Assembly (NCBI RefSeq): GCF_003363155.1
Contig: NZ_QRBE01000010.1
Coordinates: forward strand, 1-64,000
DNA from: Dyella monticola
Lineage (GTDB): Bacteria; Pseudomonadota; Gammaproteobacteria; Xanthomonadales; Rhodanobacteraceae
Direction of reading: 5' to 3'
DNA length: 64,000 nt
Position 1 is the first letter of the stretch. The number at the start of each line of letters is the position of its first letter. Both the position numbers and the translations under genes were made by a program. The notes under the pieces were generated by a model, which was given only the letters and a program-made list of their open reading frames with translations, did not search any database and had not been told where the DNA came from. Positions 35,051 through 45,642 of the stretch are shown here, piece by piece.

Positions 35051-35920
35051 TTATGCCGCGCGCGGCACCTTGCGCAGAATGTTCAACACATCCGCCAGCT
35101 TGTCGCGCATCTGGCGACGATCCACGATCATGTCGATCGCGCCGTGCTCCAGCAAAAACTCCGAACGCTGGAAGCCTTCCGGCAAGGTCTCGCGCACTGT
35201 CTGCTCGATCACGCGCGGGCCAGCGAAGCCGATCAGCGCTTTGGGTTCGCCCACGTTGATATCACCGAGCATGCCCAAGCTGGCGGAAACGCCGCCCGTG
35301 GTCGGATGCGTGAGCACGCTGATGTAGGGCACACCCGCTTCGCGCAAGCGAGCCAACGCGGCGGAGGTCTTGGCCATTTGCATGAGCGAGAACAGCGCTT
35401 CTTGCATGCGCGCGCCGCCCGTGGCGGAGAAACACACCAGTCCGCTGCGTTCGGCCAGCGCGCGCTCCGCGGCGCGGGTGAACTTCTCGCCGACGACCGA
35501 GCCCATGGATCCGCCCATGTAGGAGAACTCGAACGCCACGGCCATCAGCGGCTGGTCCTTGAGCGTGCCGCTCATCGCGACTAGCGCGTCCTTTTCACCG
35601 GTCGACTTCTGTGCAGCGGTGATGCGATCGCGGTATTTCTTGGAATCGCGGAACTTGAGCGGATCGTTGGCCTCCATGCTCGCCCACCATTCCTGTGCAC
35701 TGCCTTCGTCCAGGAATGACAGCAGACGCTCGCGCGCACCGATGGCGTGATGATGCGCGCACTTGGGGCACACCATCAGGTTGCGTTCCAGCTCCGGCCT
35801 GTACAGCACAGCGCCACAGCCGCCGCATTTCTCCCATACACCTTCGGGTACCTTGCCCTTGCCTGCCGCAGGACCTTGCGTCCGCGCGCGGGGTGTCATG
35901 ATTTTTTGTAGCCAATTCAT
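35051..35920 (-). CDS. accD: Acetyl-CoA carboxylase carboxyltransferase subunit beta
   Basis: 289 residues. It forms, with AccA, the carboxyltransferase that moves CO2 from biotin to acetyl-CoA, the first step of fatty acid synthesis. The N-terminal zinc ribbon is [16 protein letters not shown] to CPKCAHH (about residues 33-58); the crotonase-like core has [35 protein letters not shown] (about 155-175) and [28 protein letters not shown] (about 205-235). It is downstream of trpA on the same strand with a 218-base gap that contains GC-rich inverted repeats. In relatives, folC usually follows; here a terminator and an unrelated gap follow. Confidence 0.97.
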   Translation of the reverse strand: MNWLQKIMTPRARTQGPAAGKGKVPEGVWEKCGGCGAVLYRPELERNLMVCPKCAHHHAIGARERLLSFLDEGSAQEWWASMEANDPLKFRDSKKYRDRITAAQKSTGEKDALVAMSGTLKDQPLMAVAFEFSYMGGSMGSVVGEKFTRAAERALAERSGLVCFSATGGARMQEALFSLMQMAKTSAALARLREAGVPYISVLTHPTTGGVSASLGMLGDINVGEPKALIGFAGPRVIEQTVRETLPEGFQRSEFLLEHGAIDMIVDRRQMRDKLADVLNILRKVPRAA

Positions 35921-36138
35921 TGCTTGTGCCTCAATCTGGAAACAAGCGCGGCCTTATCGGCGCGCTTGGGTCACGCGGCTACCGCGCGGCCCCTTTTTCT
36001 CTATGGAGACGTTTCCACGGAGATAAAAGGGCGAGGATGACCCGGCCTCGTACCGGTTCCTAGACCACGAAGAGCCCGGAAGCGTTCCATGTTTTTTGCC
36101 AGTCCCGATGCCTCGCCGTTCCATGGGGAGGCAAATCA

Positions 36139-36939
36139 TCATGACGCATCCAATGCCGTGCGAATCGGGCGCAGAAAATCATCCACTCGTGCGGCGATAT
36201 CCTGTGCGGTTTTCGCGCCATCCAGGCGCTCCACCAAAGCACTACCAATGACCACCGCATCGGCGAATTCACTGATGGCTTTTGCACTCTGCGCATCCTT
36301 GACGCCAAACCCCACGGCCACCGGTGCTTTTGCACGCGAACGCAACTCGGCCACGCGTGTGGCGATGTCTTGCGTGCTCAAGCGCCCCGCCCCCGTGATG
36401 CCGGCGAAGGATACATAGTACAGGAAACCTTCTGCGGCTTCGCACAACTGCGCCATACGCGCGGGTGCGGTGGTGGGCGCGGCGAGCAGGATCTGCTTCA
36501 GTCCTGCCTTGCGCAAAGGCGCCAGCACGGCGGCTTCTTCCAGCGGGCAATCCACCAGCAGCACACCATCGACACCCGCTGTCACCGCTGCCGCTGCGAA
36601 GCGCTGATAACCATGGATTTCCACCGGGTTGAGGTACCCCATCAGAACGACGGGCGTGTCTTTGTCCCGTTCGCGGAACGCAGTGACCCACGCGAGCACG
36701 TCCACAAGACCGACGCCTTTGGCAATGGCTCGTTCGCTGGCGTGCTGGATGACCGGGCCATCGGCCATCGGATCAGAAAACGGCACGCCCAGTTCGATGA
36801 TGTCCGCACCCGCATCGACGAGTGCGTGCATCAAGTCCACGGCGCGCTCCGGCGCAGGATCACCTGCGGTCACGAAAGGAATCAGACCTGTGCGGCCGGC
36901 AACCTTCAGGGCGTTGAAACGGCGATCGATACGGTTCAT
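36139..36939 (-). CDS. trpA: Tryptophan synthase alpha subunit
   Basis: 266 residues. It cleaves indole-3-glycerol phosphate to indole, which passes through a tunnel to TrpB. Marks: [43 protein letters not shown] (about residues 18-60), with the catalytic Glu in [20 protein letters not shown] (catalytic Asp region), [11 protein letters not shown] (about 170-180) and [11 protein letters not shown]. The ATG overlaps the trpB stop (ATGA), so translation is coupled to the partner subunit. Confidence 0.97.
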   Translation of the reverse strand: MNRIDRRFNALKVAGRTGLIPFVTAGDPAPERAVDLMHALVDAGADIIELGVPFSDPMADGPVIQHASERAIAKGVGLVDVLAWVTAFRERDKDTPVVLMGYLNPVEIHGYQRFAAAAVTAGVDGVLLVDCPLEEAAVLAPLRKAGLKQILLAAPTTAPARMAQLCEAAEGFLYYVSFAGITGAGRLSTQDIATRVAELRSRAKAPVAVGFGVKDAQSAKAISEFADAVVIGSALVERLDGAKTAQDIAARVDDFLRPIRTALDAS

Positions 36940-38147
36940 ACCTGCACTCCTTCGCGTGCAGCAATCGTATGCACGTCCTTGTCACCGCGGCCGGAAAGGT
37001 TGCATAGCACGATGCCGTCTTTCGGCAATTCGCGCGCCAGTTTTATCGCCTGCGCTACGGCATGGCTGGATTCGAGCGCGGCGAGGATACCTTCGGTACG
37101 CGCAAGCAGATGGAAGGCTTCCAAGGCCTCCTCGTCGGTGACACCGACATATTCGGCGCGACCGGCGTCTTTGAGAAACGCGTGCTCGGGGCCAACGCCA
37201 GGGTAATCCAGGCCTGCGGAAACCGAATGCGTTTCGATGATCTGGCCGTGTTCGTCACACAGCACATAGGTGCGATTGCCGTGCAGCACGCCGGGGCGAC
37301 CGGCCGCCAGCGACGCCGCATGATGACCGGTGGCAATACCCTCGCCTGCGGCTTCGGCACCGACCATGCGCACGCCCTCATCATTGAGAAACTCATGAAA
37401 CAGGCCGATGGCGTTGGAACCACCGCCCACGCATGCGGTAAGCACGTCCGGCAAACGGCCATATTGCTCGAGCATCTGCGCGCGCGCTTCGCGCCCTACG
37501 ATGGCATTGAAGTCGCGCACCATCATCGGATACGGATGCGGGCCGGCTACGGTGCCGATGATGTAGAAGGTGTCGGCCACATGGGTGACCCAGTCACGCA
37601 TCGCCTCGTTCAGCGCATCCTTCAGTGTTTTGGAACCTGATGTCACCGGCACCACTTCGGCGCCCAGCAGCTTCATGCGATAGACGTTGATCTTCTGCCG
37701 CTCGATGTCGACGGCCCCCATGTACACCACGCACTTCAAACCAAAACGCGCAGCCACCGTCGCTGTCGCCACGCCGTGCTGGCCCGCACCGGTCTCGGCG
37801 ATGACGCGCGGCTTGCCCATGCGCTTGGCCACCAGGGCCTGGCCGATGGTGTTGTTGATCTTGTGGGCGCCGGTGTGATTGAGATCCTCGCGCTTGAGCA
37901 GGATGCGTGCGCCGCCCACGTGCTGGGACAAGCGCTCGGCGTGATAGATCGGGCTGGGCCGCCCCACATAATGGGTGAGGTCGCGGTCCAGCTCGGCAAG
38001 GAACTGGGGATCCTCACGCAAGCGCAGGTAGGCCTCGGTGAGTTCGGCCAGCGGGGCCATCAAGGTCTCGGCCACGTACTGGCCGCCGAAGCTGCCGAAA
38101 CGCCCGCGGGCATCGGGCCATTGGCGGAAATCCTGAATGCTGGGCAT
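36936..38147 (-). CDS. trpB: Tryptophan synthase beta subunit
   Basis: 403 residues. PLP enzyme that condenses indole with serine. Marks: [48 protein letters not shown] (PLP lysine in HTGAHKIN, about residues 84-99), [14 protein letters not shown] (about 112-125), [16 protein letters not shown] (phosphate loop, about 235-250) and [12 protein letters not shown] near the end. It is the first gene of trpBA and diverges from a LysR regulator across 111 bases. Confidence 0.98.
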   Translation of the reverse strand: MPSIQDFRQWPDARGRFGSFGGQYVAETLMAPLAELTEAYLRLREDPQFLAELDRDLTHYVGRPSPIYHAERLSQHVGGARILLKREDLNHTGAHKINNTIGQALVAKRMGKPRVIAETGAGQHGVATATVAARFGLKCVVYMGAVDIERQKINVYRMKLLGAEVVPVTSGSKTLKDALNEAMRDWVTHVADTFYIIGTVAGPHPYPMMVRDFNAIVGREARAQMLEQYGRLPDVLTACVGGGSNAIGLFHEFLNDEGVRMVGAEAAGEGIATGHHAASLAAGRPGVLHGNRTYVLCDEHGQIIETHSVSAGLDYPGVGPEHAFLKDAGRAEYVGVTDEEALEAFHLLARTEGILAALESSHAVAQAIKLARELPKDGIVLCNLSGRGDKDVHTIAAREGVQV

Positions 38148-38258
38148 TGGTTAAAAATCCTGCGAAAACATGATGGGCAGACACGCAAAATAGCGCGTAT
38201 CGTTGCGGCGCAAAAGCGATATCATGGCCACAACCCGTTAGAAAAACTCACACTATTC

Positions 38259-39161
38259 GTGCGTGACCTGCCCTCCCTCAACGCCTTGCGAGCCTTTGAG
38301 GCCACCGCCCGTCTGGGGAGCGTCAGCCGTGCGGCTGAAGAGCTGCATGTCACGCACGGTGCGATCAGCCGGCAACTGCGCGTGCTTGAGGAGGCACTTG
38401 GGCAGGCGCTGTTCGCCCGTCACGGGCGCGGCGTGGCCCTTACCGTGATCGGGGAGGAGCTTCGCGATCGCGTGAGCAGCGCCTTTGAGCAATTGCGGGA
38501 AGGCTGGGCTCACTTGCAGCGCGGTAGCGAAAACGCCCCGTTCGTGCTCGGCTGCGCGGGCAGCCTGCTCGCCCGCTGGGTGATTCCGCGCCTGGAGCGG
38601 CTGGAACGCGACCTCCCGACGCTCAGGCTGCACCTGTCGCCCGAAGAGGATCCCCTTGCCCCCAAGCACGCCGAACCCGACGCCGCGCTCGCCGTCGCAA
38701 CGCCTCCGTGGCCGCTGGGCTGGCACGTGCATGTGCTGGCGCCAGAACGCATCGGTCCGGTGGTAAGCCCACGCCACGCCGCGCTCCCACGCTTGCTGGA
38801 CGGTGGGCCGGCAGCCTTGAGCGAGGAAGCTTTGCTCCATACCAGCTCTCGCCCGCAAGCGTGGCCGGCATGGGCGCAGGCCAGCGGCCTGTCGGTCGAA
38901 TCGCTGCATTACGGGCAAGGCTTTACGCGGTTGTTCTATCTGCTGGAAGCGGCCGTGGCAGGGCTTGGCGTGGCGATCGCGCCAGCCCAGCTGGTGCAGG
39001 ACGACATCAGCGCAGGCCGCCTGGTTGCGCCCTGGGGATTTCGGCAGACGGATGCCAGCTGGATCCTGGCGACGCACCGGCGCAACGACAGCTGCATCGA
39101 CGCGGTGGCATCGTGGATGCGCAACGCGTTGCAGGAGAACGATGGGCTTTCCGGCGGTTAG
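38259..39161 (+). CDS. LysR-family regulator (GcvA/TrpI-like) divergent from trpBA
   Basis: About 300 residues from a GTG at 38259; the open frame continues upstream but only overlaps trpB in another frame. The helix-turn-helix is [25 protein letters not shown] and [22 protein letters not shown] (about residues 4-50), the GcvA/AmpR/TrpI pattern. The C-terminal effector domain includes [19 protein letters not shown]. Position opposite trpBA matches the Pseudomonas TrpI arrangement, where TrpI activates trpBA in response to indoleglycerol phosphate, so a TrpI role is likely but unproved. It lies between trpB and trpF and ends 37 bases from trpF's stop. Confidence 0.85.
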   Translation: MRDLPSLNALRAFEATARLGSVSRAAEELHVTHGAISRQLRVLEEALGQALFARHGRGVALTVIGEELRDRVSSAFEQLREGWAHLQRGSENAPFVLGCAGSLLARWVIPRLERLERDLPTLRLHLSPEEDPLAPKHAEPDAALAVATPPWPLGWHVHVLAPERIGPVVSPRHAALPRLLDGGPAALSEEALLHTSSRPQAWPAWAQASGLSVESLHYGQGFTRLFYLLEAAVAGLGVAIAPAQLVQDDISAGRLVAPWGFRQTDASWILATHRRNDSCIDAVASWMRNALQENDGLSGG

Positions 39162-39198
39162 CAGCGGACCGGACTATCTCCTCGTTCCAGAGCCCCCG

Positions 39199-39828
39199 TC
39201 ACTGGGTGGCCGGACTGCCCTGTCGAACCGCCGCAATGAAGCTGCGCATTTTGGCTGGATCTTTAATGCCCGGCGCCGATTCGATACCGCTGGACACATC
39301 CACCGCCCAAGGACGCGCGATGCTGATGGCGGTCGCAACGTTGGTGGGCGTCAAGCCGCCGGCAAGAATCAGTGGCTGGGTAAGCTGGCGCGGCATCAAC
39401 GACCAGTCGAAGGATTTGCCACTGCCACCGGCCTCACCAAGGCCATGGCCATCGAGCAAAAGCGCCGCAGCATGCGGATGGTCGCGCAGTTGATAGAGCG
39501 CTGCGGCACCGTCGCCCATCGCAATGGCCTTCAGATAAGGCTGGCCGAATTGCGCGCACCACTCATCGCTTTCATCGCCGTGGAATTGCAACATCGAGGG
39601 TCGAACAACGTCGACGATTTCCTGGACGAAGCTTGCTTCGTCATCCATGCATAACGCCACAGTCGTCACGAATGGCGGCATTGCCTGGACGATGGCCCGC
39701 GCCTGAGCGAGCGACACCTGCCGCTTGCTGTGCGCGGTGAGTACGACGCCGATGGCATCGGCGCCCAGTTCGGCGGCGAACAAGGCATCCTCGACGCGGG
39801 TCATGCCACAACATTTGATGCGAGTCAT
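39199..39828 (-). CDS. trpF: Phosphoribosylanthranilate isomerase
   Basis: 209 residues. It converts phosphoribosylanthranilate to its ribulosyl isomer, third step of tryptophan synthesis. TIM-barrel marks: [26 protein letters not shown] (catalytic Cys near residue 7), [12 protein letters not shown] (about 81-92), [20 protein letters not shown] (catalytic Asp, about 122-141) and [17 protein letters not shown] (about 150-166), [14 protein letters not shown]. Its start overlaps the truA stop (ATGA). Confidence 0.96.
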   Translation of the reverse strand: MTRIKCCGMTRVEDALFAAELGADAIGVVLTAHSKRQVSLAQARAIVQAMPPFVTTVALCMDDEASFVQEIVDVVRPSMLQFHGDESDEWCAQFGQPYLKAIAMGDGAAALYQLRDHPHAAALLLDGHGLGEAGGSGKSFDWSLMPRQLTQPLILAGGLTPTNVATAISIARPWAVDVSSGIESAPGIKDPAKMRSFIAAVRQGSPATQ

Positions 39829-40592
39829 TCGCTGACCTCCTCAGGCAAGCCCCAACGCTTCTCGTAGCGCGGACCGATGAACGTAAGGCCCGATGCCGCC
39901 GCGGTCGGCCCGGCCACCTCGCGGTCGCGTCCTGCAAGCAGGCCCGCCACCCATTCCACCGGTTGCTCGCCACGTCCTACGGGCAACAGCGAGCCTACGA
40001 TGTTACGCACCATGTGATGCAAAAAGGCATTCGCCTCGATATCCACGACAACATGCTCGCCTTCGCGCTGCACGCTCAGGTATTTCACTTCGCGGCGTGC
40101 ATGCGCAGCTTGGCACGATATCGCGCGGAATGCGGAAAAGTCGTGCTCGCCGATCAAGCTCTGCGCCGCGGCATGCATGCGCTCGGCATCCAGGGGCAGA
40201 CGTTCCCAGGCTACGTAGCGGGCATCCAGGGCAGGACGGATGGCGCGATTGAGAATGGTGTAGCGATACCGGCGACTGCGCGCGGAGAAACGCGCATGGA
40301 AATCATCCGGCACTGGCTGCGCCCACAGCACGGCAACCGTGGACGGAAGATTGGAGCAGGCGCCAAGCACCCAACTGCGCCTATCGCGCTGCACGTCGGT
40401 ATCGAAATGCACTACTTGGCAGCGACCGTGAACACCGGCGTCGGTGCGTCCTGCGCAAGTCACCGCAATGGATTGAGCGGCCACGAACGAAAGCGCGTGC
40501 TCCAGGCTGGCTTGCACGCTGGCGCCATGACTGAGCCGCTGCCAGCCAAAGAAATCGGTGCCGTCGTATTCAATGCCTAAGGCGATGCGCAT
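39825..40592 (-). CDS. truA: tRNA pseudouridine(38-40) synthase TruA
   Basis: About 255 residues from the ATG at 40592. It isomerises uridines 38-40 in the anticodon stem of many tRNAs. Marks: [32 protein letters not shown] (about residues 3-34), [19 protein letters not shown] (catalytic Asp in RTDAGVH, about 48-66), [12 protein letters not shown] and [19 protein letters not shown] (about 190-208). Overlaps trpF by four bases at its end; an AT-rich gap separates it from fimV. Confidence 0.96.
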   Translation of the reverse strand: MRIALGIEYDGTDFFGWQRLSHGASVQASLEHALSFVAAQSIAVTCAGRTDAGVHGRCQVVHFDTDVQRDRRSWVLGACSNLPSTVAVLWAQPVPDDFHARFSARSRRYRYTILNRAIRPALDARYVAWERLPLDAERMHAAAQSLIGEHDFSAFRAISCQAAHARREVKYLSVQREGEHVVVDIEANAFLHHMVRNIVGSLLPVGRGEQPVEWVAGLLAGRDREVAGPTAAASGLTFIGPRYEKRWGLPEEVSE

Positions 40593-40663
40593 GCGTGATC
40601 TGAAAACGGCGAAGTGGATAAGGGTAGCAGGTGCCGCTTTCGAACCAGCAAACCCTAAAATAC

Positions 40664-40688
40664 ATCGGGCCGGCAATGCCGGCCCGAT
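40664..40688 (-). terminator. fimV terminator hairpin
   Basis: ATCGGGCCGGC arms nearly complete palindrome around GCAATGC; the minus strand continues with GTATTTTAG. It lies 25 bases after the fimV stop. Confidence 0.75.
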
Positions 40689-40712
40689 CGGAGAGGCGCA
40701 GACCGCTCGGCG

Positions 40713-42980
40713 TCAGTGGATTTTTTCCATTAACTGCCTGGCTACGTCCTTCTGCATCTGGGTACCTTCGTGCAGGACTTCCTCGAGCATGGCGCGAGCG
40801 CCATCGGGGTCGCCCATGTCCAGATACGCACGCGCAAGATCGAGCTTGGTATCGACCGGATCGTCGTGCAGTTCCTCGAATGCACCGTGATCGGTATGCG
40901 CCGCGGGTGCGGCTTCGGCCGCATCGTCGAATTTCCAGGTGGAAACCGGTTCCGGCTCTTCCGCCTGCGTCGCCGTAGTGGCGGCATCGGTACGCACAAG
41001 CGCGTCAGGATGGTGCGGCGTCAGATCGAAATCGAAATGGTACTCGCTGACCTTGGCCGGTTGCGTTGACGGGTTCTTGGCCGGTGCCATCGGCTCAGCC
41101 TCGGAGCGGCTGGCGTAGCTATCCAGATCGAAGTGGTGCGGCGCCGGATGATCGTCCTGCCCGGACGCCGTGGTCGACTCGACGAACAACGGATGGCCCG
41201 GCGCGAGATCGCGCCCCATGTGCACCACATCCTGCCATTCCGGCTCATTCGGATCGGCGATGTGCGCGTGCATGGCTTCGGCAGCCGCCTCGAAGTGCTC
41301 CACATCGCGACGGGTGTAATACAGGCTGACCAGTTCCAGATGCAGGCCGATGTCGTCGGGCTGTTCGGCGAGCTGATCGAGCAGTTCGTCCTGATCCGGG
41401 TCGGAACCCGAAGCAGGGTGCCCGTCCTCATCGGTATCCACCGTGCCGAAGCGATCAGCAAGCGAACCCTTGATCGGCGGCATCACTTTGGTGGGCTTAC
41501 CACTTGATTTGCCGCGACGCGCCAACAGGCCCAGTGCGAGCAGAACGATCACGCCACCGCCCGCAGCCCAGGCCCAGGACTGCATGTACCAAGGTTGCTC
41601 TTCCGGCGCGCCAGCAGGCGCATGGTGCACAGGGTGAGCGACTGGCTTGGCGGGACCATTCAATGGCGTGGTGACCGCGGCATGCAAAGCAGTGGAAGCG
41701 CTGGCCGGCGCCGTTAAAGGCTTGGTCGGTGCGGTTGAAGCGTTGGCGAGCTCCGGCGCAGGAGCGGCAGCAGGTGTGGGCGCGGTAGCTTCGGGCGTAA
41801 CCTTGGCTGGCGCTGCAGCGGCAGCGGCAGCGGGTGCATTGGCAACGGCCGCTGCCGGCGGCATGCCGGCAGTCTTGCGCGCTTGAGCGAGTTTTTTCTG
41901 TAGATCGGCGATTTCGTCGTCTTTGAGCGACAACAGACGCTGATTCTTGGTGTTGATGTCTTCGAGGTCTTTCAGGCGCGACTTGAGGTCGTTGCTTTGC
42001 TGCTGCAAGGAGGCAAGCATTTCCTGGCTGCGCTGCAATTGCTGCCGAACGGCAGCACTGCCCTTTCCATTCGTGTCGCCTGCAGTCTGACCTTCGCTGC
42101 CCGGAGGTACCAGCGCGAGACGGTCGGTATTGCTATTGGCCGTGGGTGCCACGGACGAGTTTTCACGCGTAGCACCCGCCGCCACCGCAACCGGCGCGCT
42201 GACCGCACCATTGCGCCAGTCACTGTTCTGCTCGCGTACGGCCGCGGCGGCCTGGGCAATGGCCGTCGTCAGCGCGTCATCGCGCGAAGGCACACGCAGG
42301 ATGGCGCCGGCCTTTAGTGCGTTGATGTTGTCGCGATAGAAGGCGTCTGGATTGGCAGCCTTCAAGGCAAGCATCATCTGATCGGTGTTCACACCCGAAG
42401 GTGCCACTTCGGTCGCGATGTGGGAGAGCGTCTGCCCTTTCTCCACCGGCCCGAACTGACCGTTCTTCACTTCAGCGGTTGCACTGTGCGCAGGCGCGCG
42501 ACGCGGAGCGGGCGCCGCTTCACTCTGCGCTGAAGCCGTCGCGGCGGGGGCCGGATGATGAGCCGGCGCGCTGCTGCTTGCCGCTTGCCCGACCTTGTTG
42601 GCCGGATCGAGCAGTATGGCGAATTCGCGTACGGTGCTGCCGGCGTTGCTGTGCACTTCCACCAGCAGATCCAGATAAGGATCGTCCACGCTGGCGCTAC
42701 TGGTGACGCGGATGACCCTATGGCCGTTCTCGTTCACCAGATTGAACTGCAGGGGTATGGTGGGGCGCTGTCCGCCGACCTTGGCGAAGGCATCGTTGGA
42801 CGCCAGCTGGGCGCTCAGGCTCTGGAGCTCGGCCGCCGTGGCCTGGGTCACGGGAATGTCGACCAGCAGGGGCTGTCCCAGGGCCGATTTGACGTGCGCC
42901 TGCCCCAGCTCAACGGCTGCCGCCTGGGTGCTGCCCAACGCAAGCGCCAACAGTATCGACAGCTTCAACGAACGATTCAT
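40713..42980 (-). CDS. fimV: FimV/HubP-family polar protein
   Basis: 755 residues. FimV organises the cell pole and type IV pilus function, spanning the inner membrane and binding peptidoglycan. Layout: signal peptide (1-21), a conserved N-terminal periplasmic domain (about 22-130, VELGQAHVKSALGQPLLVDIPV), a LysM-like region (about 175-235, VEKGQTLSHIATEV), a coiled coil (about 310-370), an Ala/Pro-rich linker (about 380-460), one membrane helix (about 468-488), an acidic cytoplasmic part and a C-terminal TPR-like cap (KLDLARAYLDMGDPDGARAMLEEVL). It follows asd and a small coiled-coil gene on the same strand, as in other Xanthomonadales. Confidence 0.92.
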   Translation of the reverse strand: MNRSLKLSILLALALGSTQAAAVELGQAHVKSALGQPLLVDIPVTQATAAELQSLSAQLASNDAFAKVGGQRPTIPLQFNLVNENGHRVIRVTSSASVDDPYLDLLVEVHSNAGSTVREFAILLDPANKVGQAASSSAPAHHPAPAATASAQSEAAPAPRRAPAHSATAEVKNGQFGPVEKGQTLSHIATEVAPSGVNTDQMMLALKAANPDAFYRDNINALKAGAILRVPSRDDALTTAIAQAAAAVREQNSDWRNGAVSAPVAVAAGATRENSSVAPTANSNTDRLALVPPGSEGQTAGDTNGKGSAAVRQQLQRSQEMLASLQQQSNDLKSRLKDLEDINTKNQRLLSLKDDEIADLQKKLAQARKTAGMPPAAAVANAPAAAAAAAPAKVTPEATAPTPAAAPAPELANASTAPTKPLTAPASASTALHAAVTTPLNGPAKPVAHPVHHAPAGAPEEQPWYMQSWAWAAGGGVIVLLALGLLARRGKSSGKPTKVMPPIKGSLADRFGTVDTDEDGHPASGSDPDQDELLDQLAEQPDDIGLHLELVSLYYTRRDVEHFEAAAEAMHAHIADPNEPEWQDVVHMGRDLAPGHPLFVESTTASGQDDHPAPHHFDLDSYASRSEAEPMAPAKNPSTQPAKVSEYHFDFDLTPHHPDALVRTDAATTATQAEEPEPVSTWKFDDAAEAAPAAHTDHGAFEELHDDPVDTKLDLARAYLDMGDPDGARAMLEEVLHEGTQMQKDVARQLMEKIH

Positions 42981-43149
42981 CGCGTGCTCCCCCGAGACAA
43001 CCCGGACGCTATTTAGTGAAAAGCCACCGCAGCTTGCGGCGACTTTCTCCTGAAGGTCGTCACTTTAGTTAGATAAACGTCAATCAACAATACCAGATTC
43101 GCCTGGCAGGCCCCTTTCAGAGCGTTTTTTTCGCGAGCCGTGATCGGCA

Positions 43150-43428
43150 TCAATGCCCGGCGGGCTGGCGGCTGGGAGCATCCTGGGCCGCCTTGAGCTG
43201 TTTACGCAGCTCCGCGATGGTACGGTCTTGCTGTTGCAGTTGTTCCGCGGCCTGCTCACTGGCCGACTCCTGCTGGCTGACATCCTTCTGCAGGTGCTGC
43301 ACTTCGGCCTGGTGCTGGGCCACCTGCTGGCTCACCGTTGCCGCCTGATGGGCCGTCTCGGCGGACGATTGGGCAAAGAGGTTGGAAGCCAGCAGGCAGC
43401 CCAGCAAAACCAGTCCGAAGCGTTGCAT
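43150..43428 (-). CDS. Small exported coiled-coil protein
   Basis: 92 residues from the ATG at 43428, which shares a base with the asd stop (TAATG). Signal peptide 1-20 (MQRFGLVLLGCLLASNLFAQ). The rest is a Gln/Glu/Ala-rich coiled coil with heptads (VAQHQAEVQHLQKDVSQQ, then EQLQQQDRTIAELRKQLKAA). It sits between asd and fimV, is translationally coupled to asd, and has no recognised domain. A periplasmic scaffold or envelope role is possible. Confidence 0.75.
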   Translation of the reverse strand: MQRFGLVLLGCLLASNLFAQSSAETAHQAATVSQQVAQHQAEVQHLQKDVSQQESASEQAAEQLQQQDRTIAELRKQLKAAQDAPSRQPAGH

Positions 43429-44456
43429 TACAGATAATCCTCGATCAGCAATTCCGCGATCTGCACCGCATTGAGCGCGGCGCCTTTGCGAATGTTGTCG
43501 GATACCACCCACATGTCGAGCCCGCGATCGTGCGAGATGTCCTCGCGAATGCGGCCCACGTAGACAGGATCCTGCCCGGCGGCATCACCCACCGGCGTGG
43601 GATAACCACCCGCCTTGCGCTCGTCCTGCACGACGATGCCGGGCGCTTGTTCCAGCAGCTCGCGCGCCTGTTCGGCGGTGATCTTGTCGCGCGTTTCGAT
43701 GTGCACGGCTTCGGAGTGTCCGTAGAACACGGGCACGCGCACGGCGGTGGGATTCACCTGGATGGATTCGTCCTCCAGGATCTTGCGCGTTTCCCACACC
43801 ATCTTCATTTCTTCCTTGGTGTAGCCGTTGGCCTGGAAGTCGTCGATGTGCGGAATCACGTTGAACGCGATCTGCTTGGGAAACTTCGACTTCTCCACAT
43901 CCTGGAAATTGAGCAACGCGGCAGTCTGCTTGCCAAGTTCCTCCATGCCCGAACGACCGGCGCCGGAGACCGATTGATACGTGGCCACGTTGATACGCTC
44001 GATGCCCACCGCCCGATGGATCGGCGCCAACGCCACCAGCATCTGCATGGTGGAGCAATTGGGGTTGGCGATGATGCCGCGGGTGGTGTACTGCGCGATG
44101 GCATGCGGATTCACTTCGCTCACCACCAGCGGAATGTCATCCTGGTAGCGGAATTCAGAGGTGTTGTCGATCACCACCGCGCCCGCCGCCGCAGCGCGCG
44201 GTGCATGCACACGGCTTACGGAACCACCTGCGGAGAAGAAGGCGATGTCCACGCCATTGAAGTCGTAGTCGTCCAGGTTCCGCACTGTGACCTGTTTGCC
44301 GGCGAACTCCACCTTGCTGCCGGCCGAGCGCTCGCTCGCCAGCGGCACCAGCTCGCTGACCGGGAAGTCGCGCTGCGCCAGGATGCTCAGCAGCGTTTCA
44401 CCCACGGCACCGGTCGCGCCTACCATGGCTACCTTGTAACTACTCTTCTTGCTCAT
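43428..44456 (-). CDS. asd: Aspartate-semialdehyde dehydrogenase
   Basis: 342 residues. It reduces aspartyl phosphate with NADPH, feeding lysine, diaminopimelate, threonine and methionine. Marks: KVAMVGATGAVGETLLSIL (NADP loop, about residues 7-25), SAGGSVSRVHAP, the catalytic Cys in GIIANPNCSTMQMLVAL (about 127-143), SVSGAGRSGMEEL (about 163-175) and RVPVFYGHSEAVHIE with a catalytic His (about 238-252). The stop overlaps the next gene's ATG by one base. Confidence 0.97.
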   Translation of the reverse strand: MSKKSSYKVAMVGATGAVGETLLSILAQRDFPVSELVPLASERSAGSKVEFAGKQVTVRNLDDYDFNGVDIAFFSAGGSVSRVHAPRAAAAGAVVIDNTSEFRYQDDIPLVVSEVNPHAIAQYTTRGIIANPNCSTMQMLVALAPIHRAVGIERINVATYQSVSGAGRSGMEELGKQTAALLNFQDVEKSKFPKQIAFNVIPHIDDFQANGYTKEEMKMVWETRKILEDESIQVNPTAVRVPVFYGHSEAVHIETRDKITAEQARELLEQAPGIVVQDERKAGGYPTPVGDAAGQDPVYVGRIREDISHDRGLDMWVVSDNIRKGAALNAVQIAELLIEDYL

Positions 44457-44562
44457 CTCTTAGGTCACTTGTCTGGGATGGATGATCGCCGCGCCCAAAC
44501 CGGGGAATCTAGCCTGCGTGGCACGCAAACAACACGGCACAGCCTCGTCAACGTGAGGCGTA

Positions 44563-45576
44563 TCACGTTTCCGCCGCATGCTTTCCCCACGCCTCCGGAT
44601 TGAGTGGCGAACGGGGATGTCCGGCATCGGGCCCGTAACCCAGCGCCGCCAGCAGATTGTCCGCCGCCAGTTGTGCCATCGCGCGGCGCGTATCGGCGCT
44701 GGCGCTGGCGATGTGCGGGCTGAGCACGGCGTTGTCGAGTTCGCGCAGGGCCGGATGCACGGCCGGCTCGCCCTCGAACACGTCGAGGCCCGCGGCGGCC
44801 ACGCGACCTTCACGCAGGGCCACGGCAAGTGCGGCATCGTCGACGATGCCGCCGCGCGCGATGTTTACCAGCACGGCGGTGGACTTCATCAGGGCCAGTT
44901 CGGCAGCGCCGATAGCGTGATGGTTTTGCGCGCTGTACGGCAACACCAGCATCAGGTGATCGGCGCGTTTGAGCAATTCCGATTTCTCGACCCAGGTCGC
45001 GCAGCAATCGTGTTCCACGGTTTGCGGCAGACGCGAGCGGTTGTGATAGAGCACCGGCATACCGAAGCCGCAGGCACGGCGAGCGATCGCCTGACCGATG
45101 CGCCCCATGCCGAGAATACCCAGCGTCTTGCCGTGCACATCCACGCCCAGCCAATCATCGAAGCGCATACCCCCGCGCCAATGGCCTGCGCGCAGCCAGC
45201 GCTCGGCACTGCTAACGCGCCGAGCCGCCGCCAACAGCAACGCCCAGGCGTAATCTGCCGTGGTTTCGTTGAGCACGTCCGGCGTATTGGTCGCGAGGAT
45301 GCCCGCAGCGGTTAGCGCAGGCACATCGAAATTGTTGTAGCCCACCGCAAGATTGGACACCACGCGCAATCGCTGGTTGCCAGCGATGACATTGCCGTCG
45401 ATGCGGTCACTCAACGCCACGATGGCGCCGTCGACGGCGGCAAGCTTTTCACGCAGCTCCGCAGAACTGTGCTTGCGGTCTTCGGTTTCCGCATGCACAT
45501 GGACGTACTGCGCCAGGTGGGCCAGTACTTCCGGAAAAAGCGGGCGGGAAACCCAGACGCTGTGTGACTTGCTCAT
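44563..45576 (-). CDS. D-2-hydroxyacid dehydrogenase (glyoxylate/2-ketogluconate reductase type)
   Basis: About 337 residues from the ATG at 45576; a TTG three codons upstream is possible. The Rossmann motif is GKTLGILGMGRIGQAIARRACGFGM (about residues 149-173). Catalytic residues: Arg in NIARGGIVDDAAL (about 240), Glu in LDVFEGEPAVHP (about 265-276) and His in VLSPHIASASADTR (about 290-300). The signature fits GhrB-like enzymes reducing glyoxylate, hydroxypyruvate or 2-ketogluconate with NAD(P)H; which one is not clear. It lies between asd and aroC on the same strand, without a tight operon link. Confidence 0.9.
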   Translation of the reverse strand: MSKSHSVWVSRPLFPEVLAHLAQYVHVHAETEDRKHSSAELREKLAAVDGAIVALSDRIDGNVIAGNQRLRVVSNLAVGYNNFDVPALTAAGILATNTPDVLNETTADYAWALLLAAARRVSSAERWLRAGHWRGGMRFDDWLGVDVHGKTLGILGMGRIGQAIARRACGFGMPVLYHNRSRLPQTVEHDCCATWVEKSELLKRADHLMLVLPYSAQNHHAIGAAELALMKSTAVLVNIARGGIVDDAALAVALREGRVAAAGLDVFEGEPAVHPALRELDNAVLSPHIASASADTRRAMAQLAADNLLAALGYGPDAGHPRSPLNPEAWGKHAAET

Positions 45577-45642
45577 CTCGATCAACTACCTTGGGGCGCT
45601 TACCGCCTGCATCCCTCGAAAGGCGTGCAGGTTCCTCTTCCA

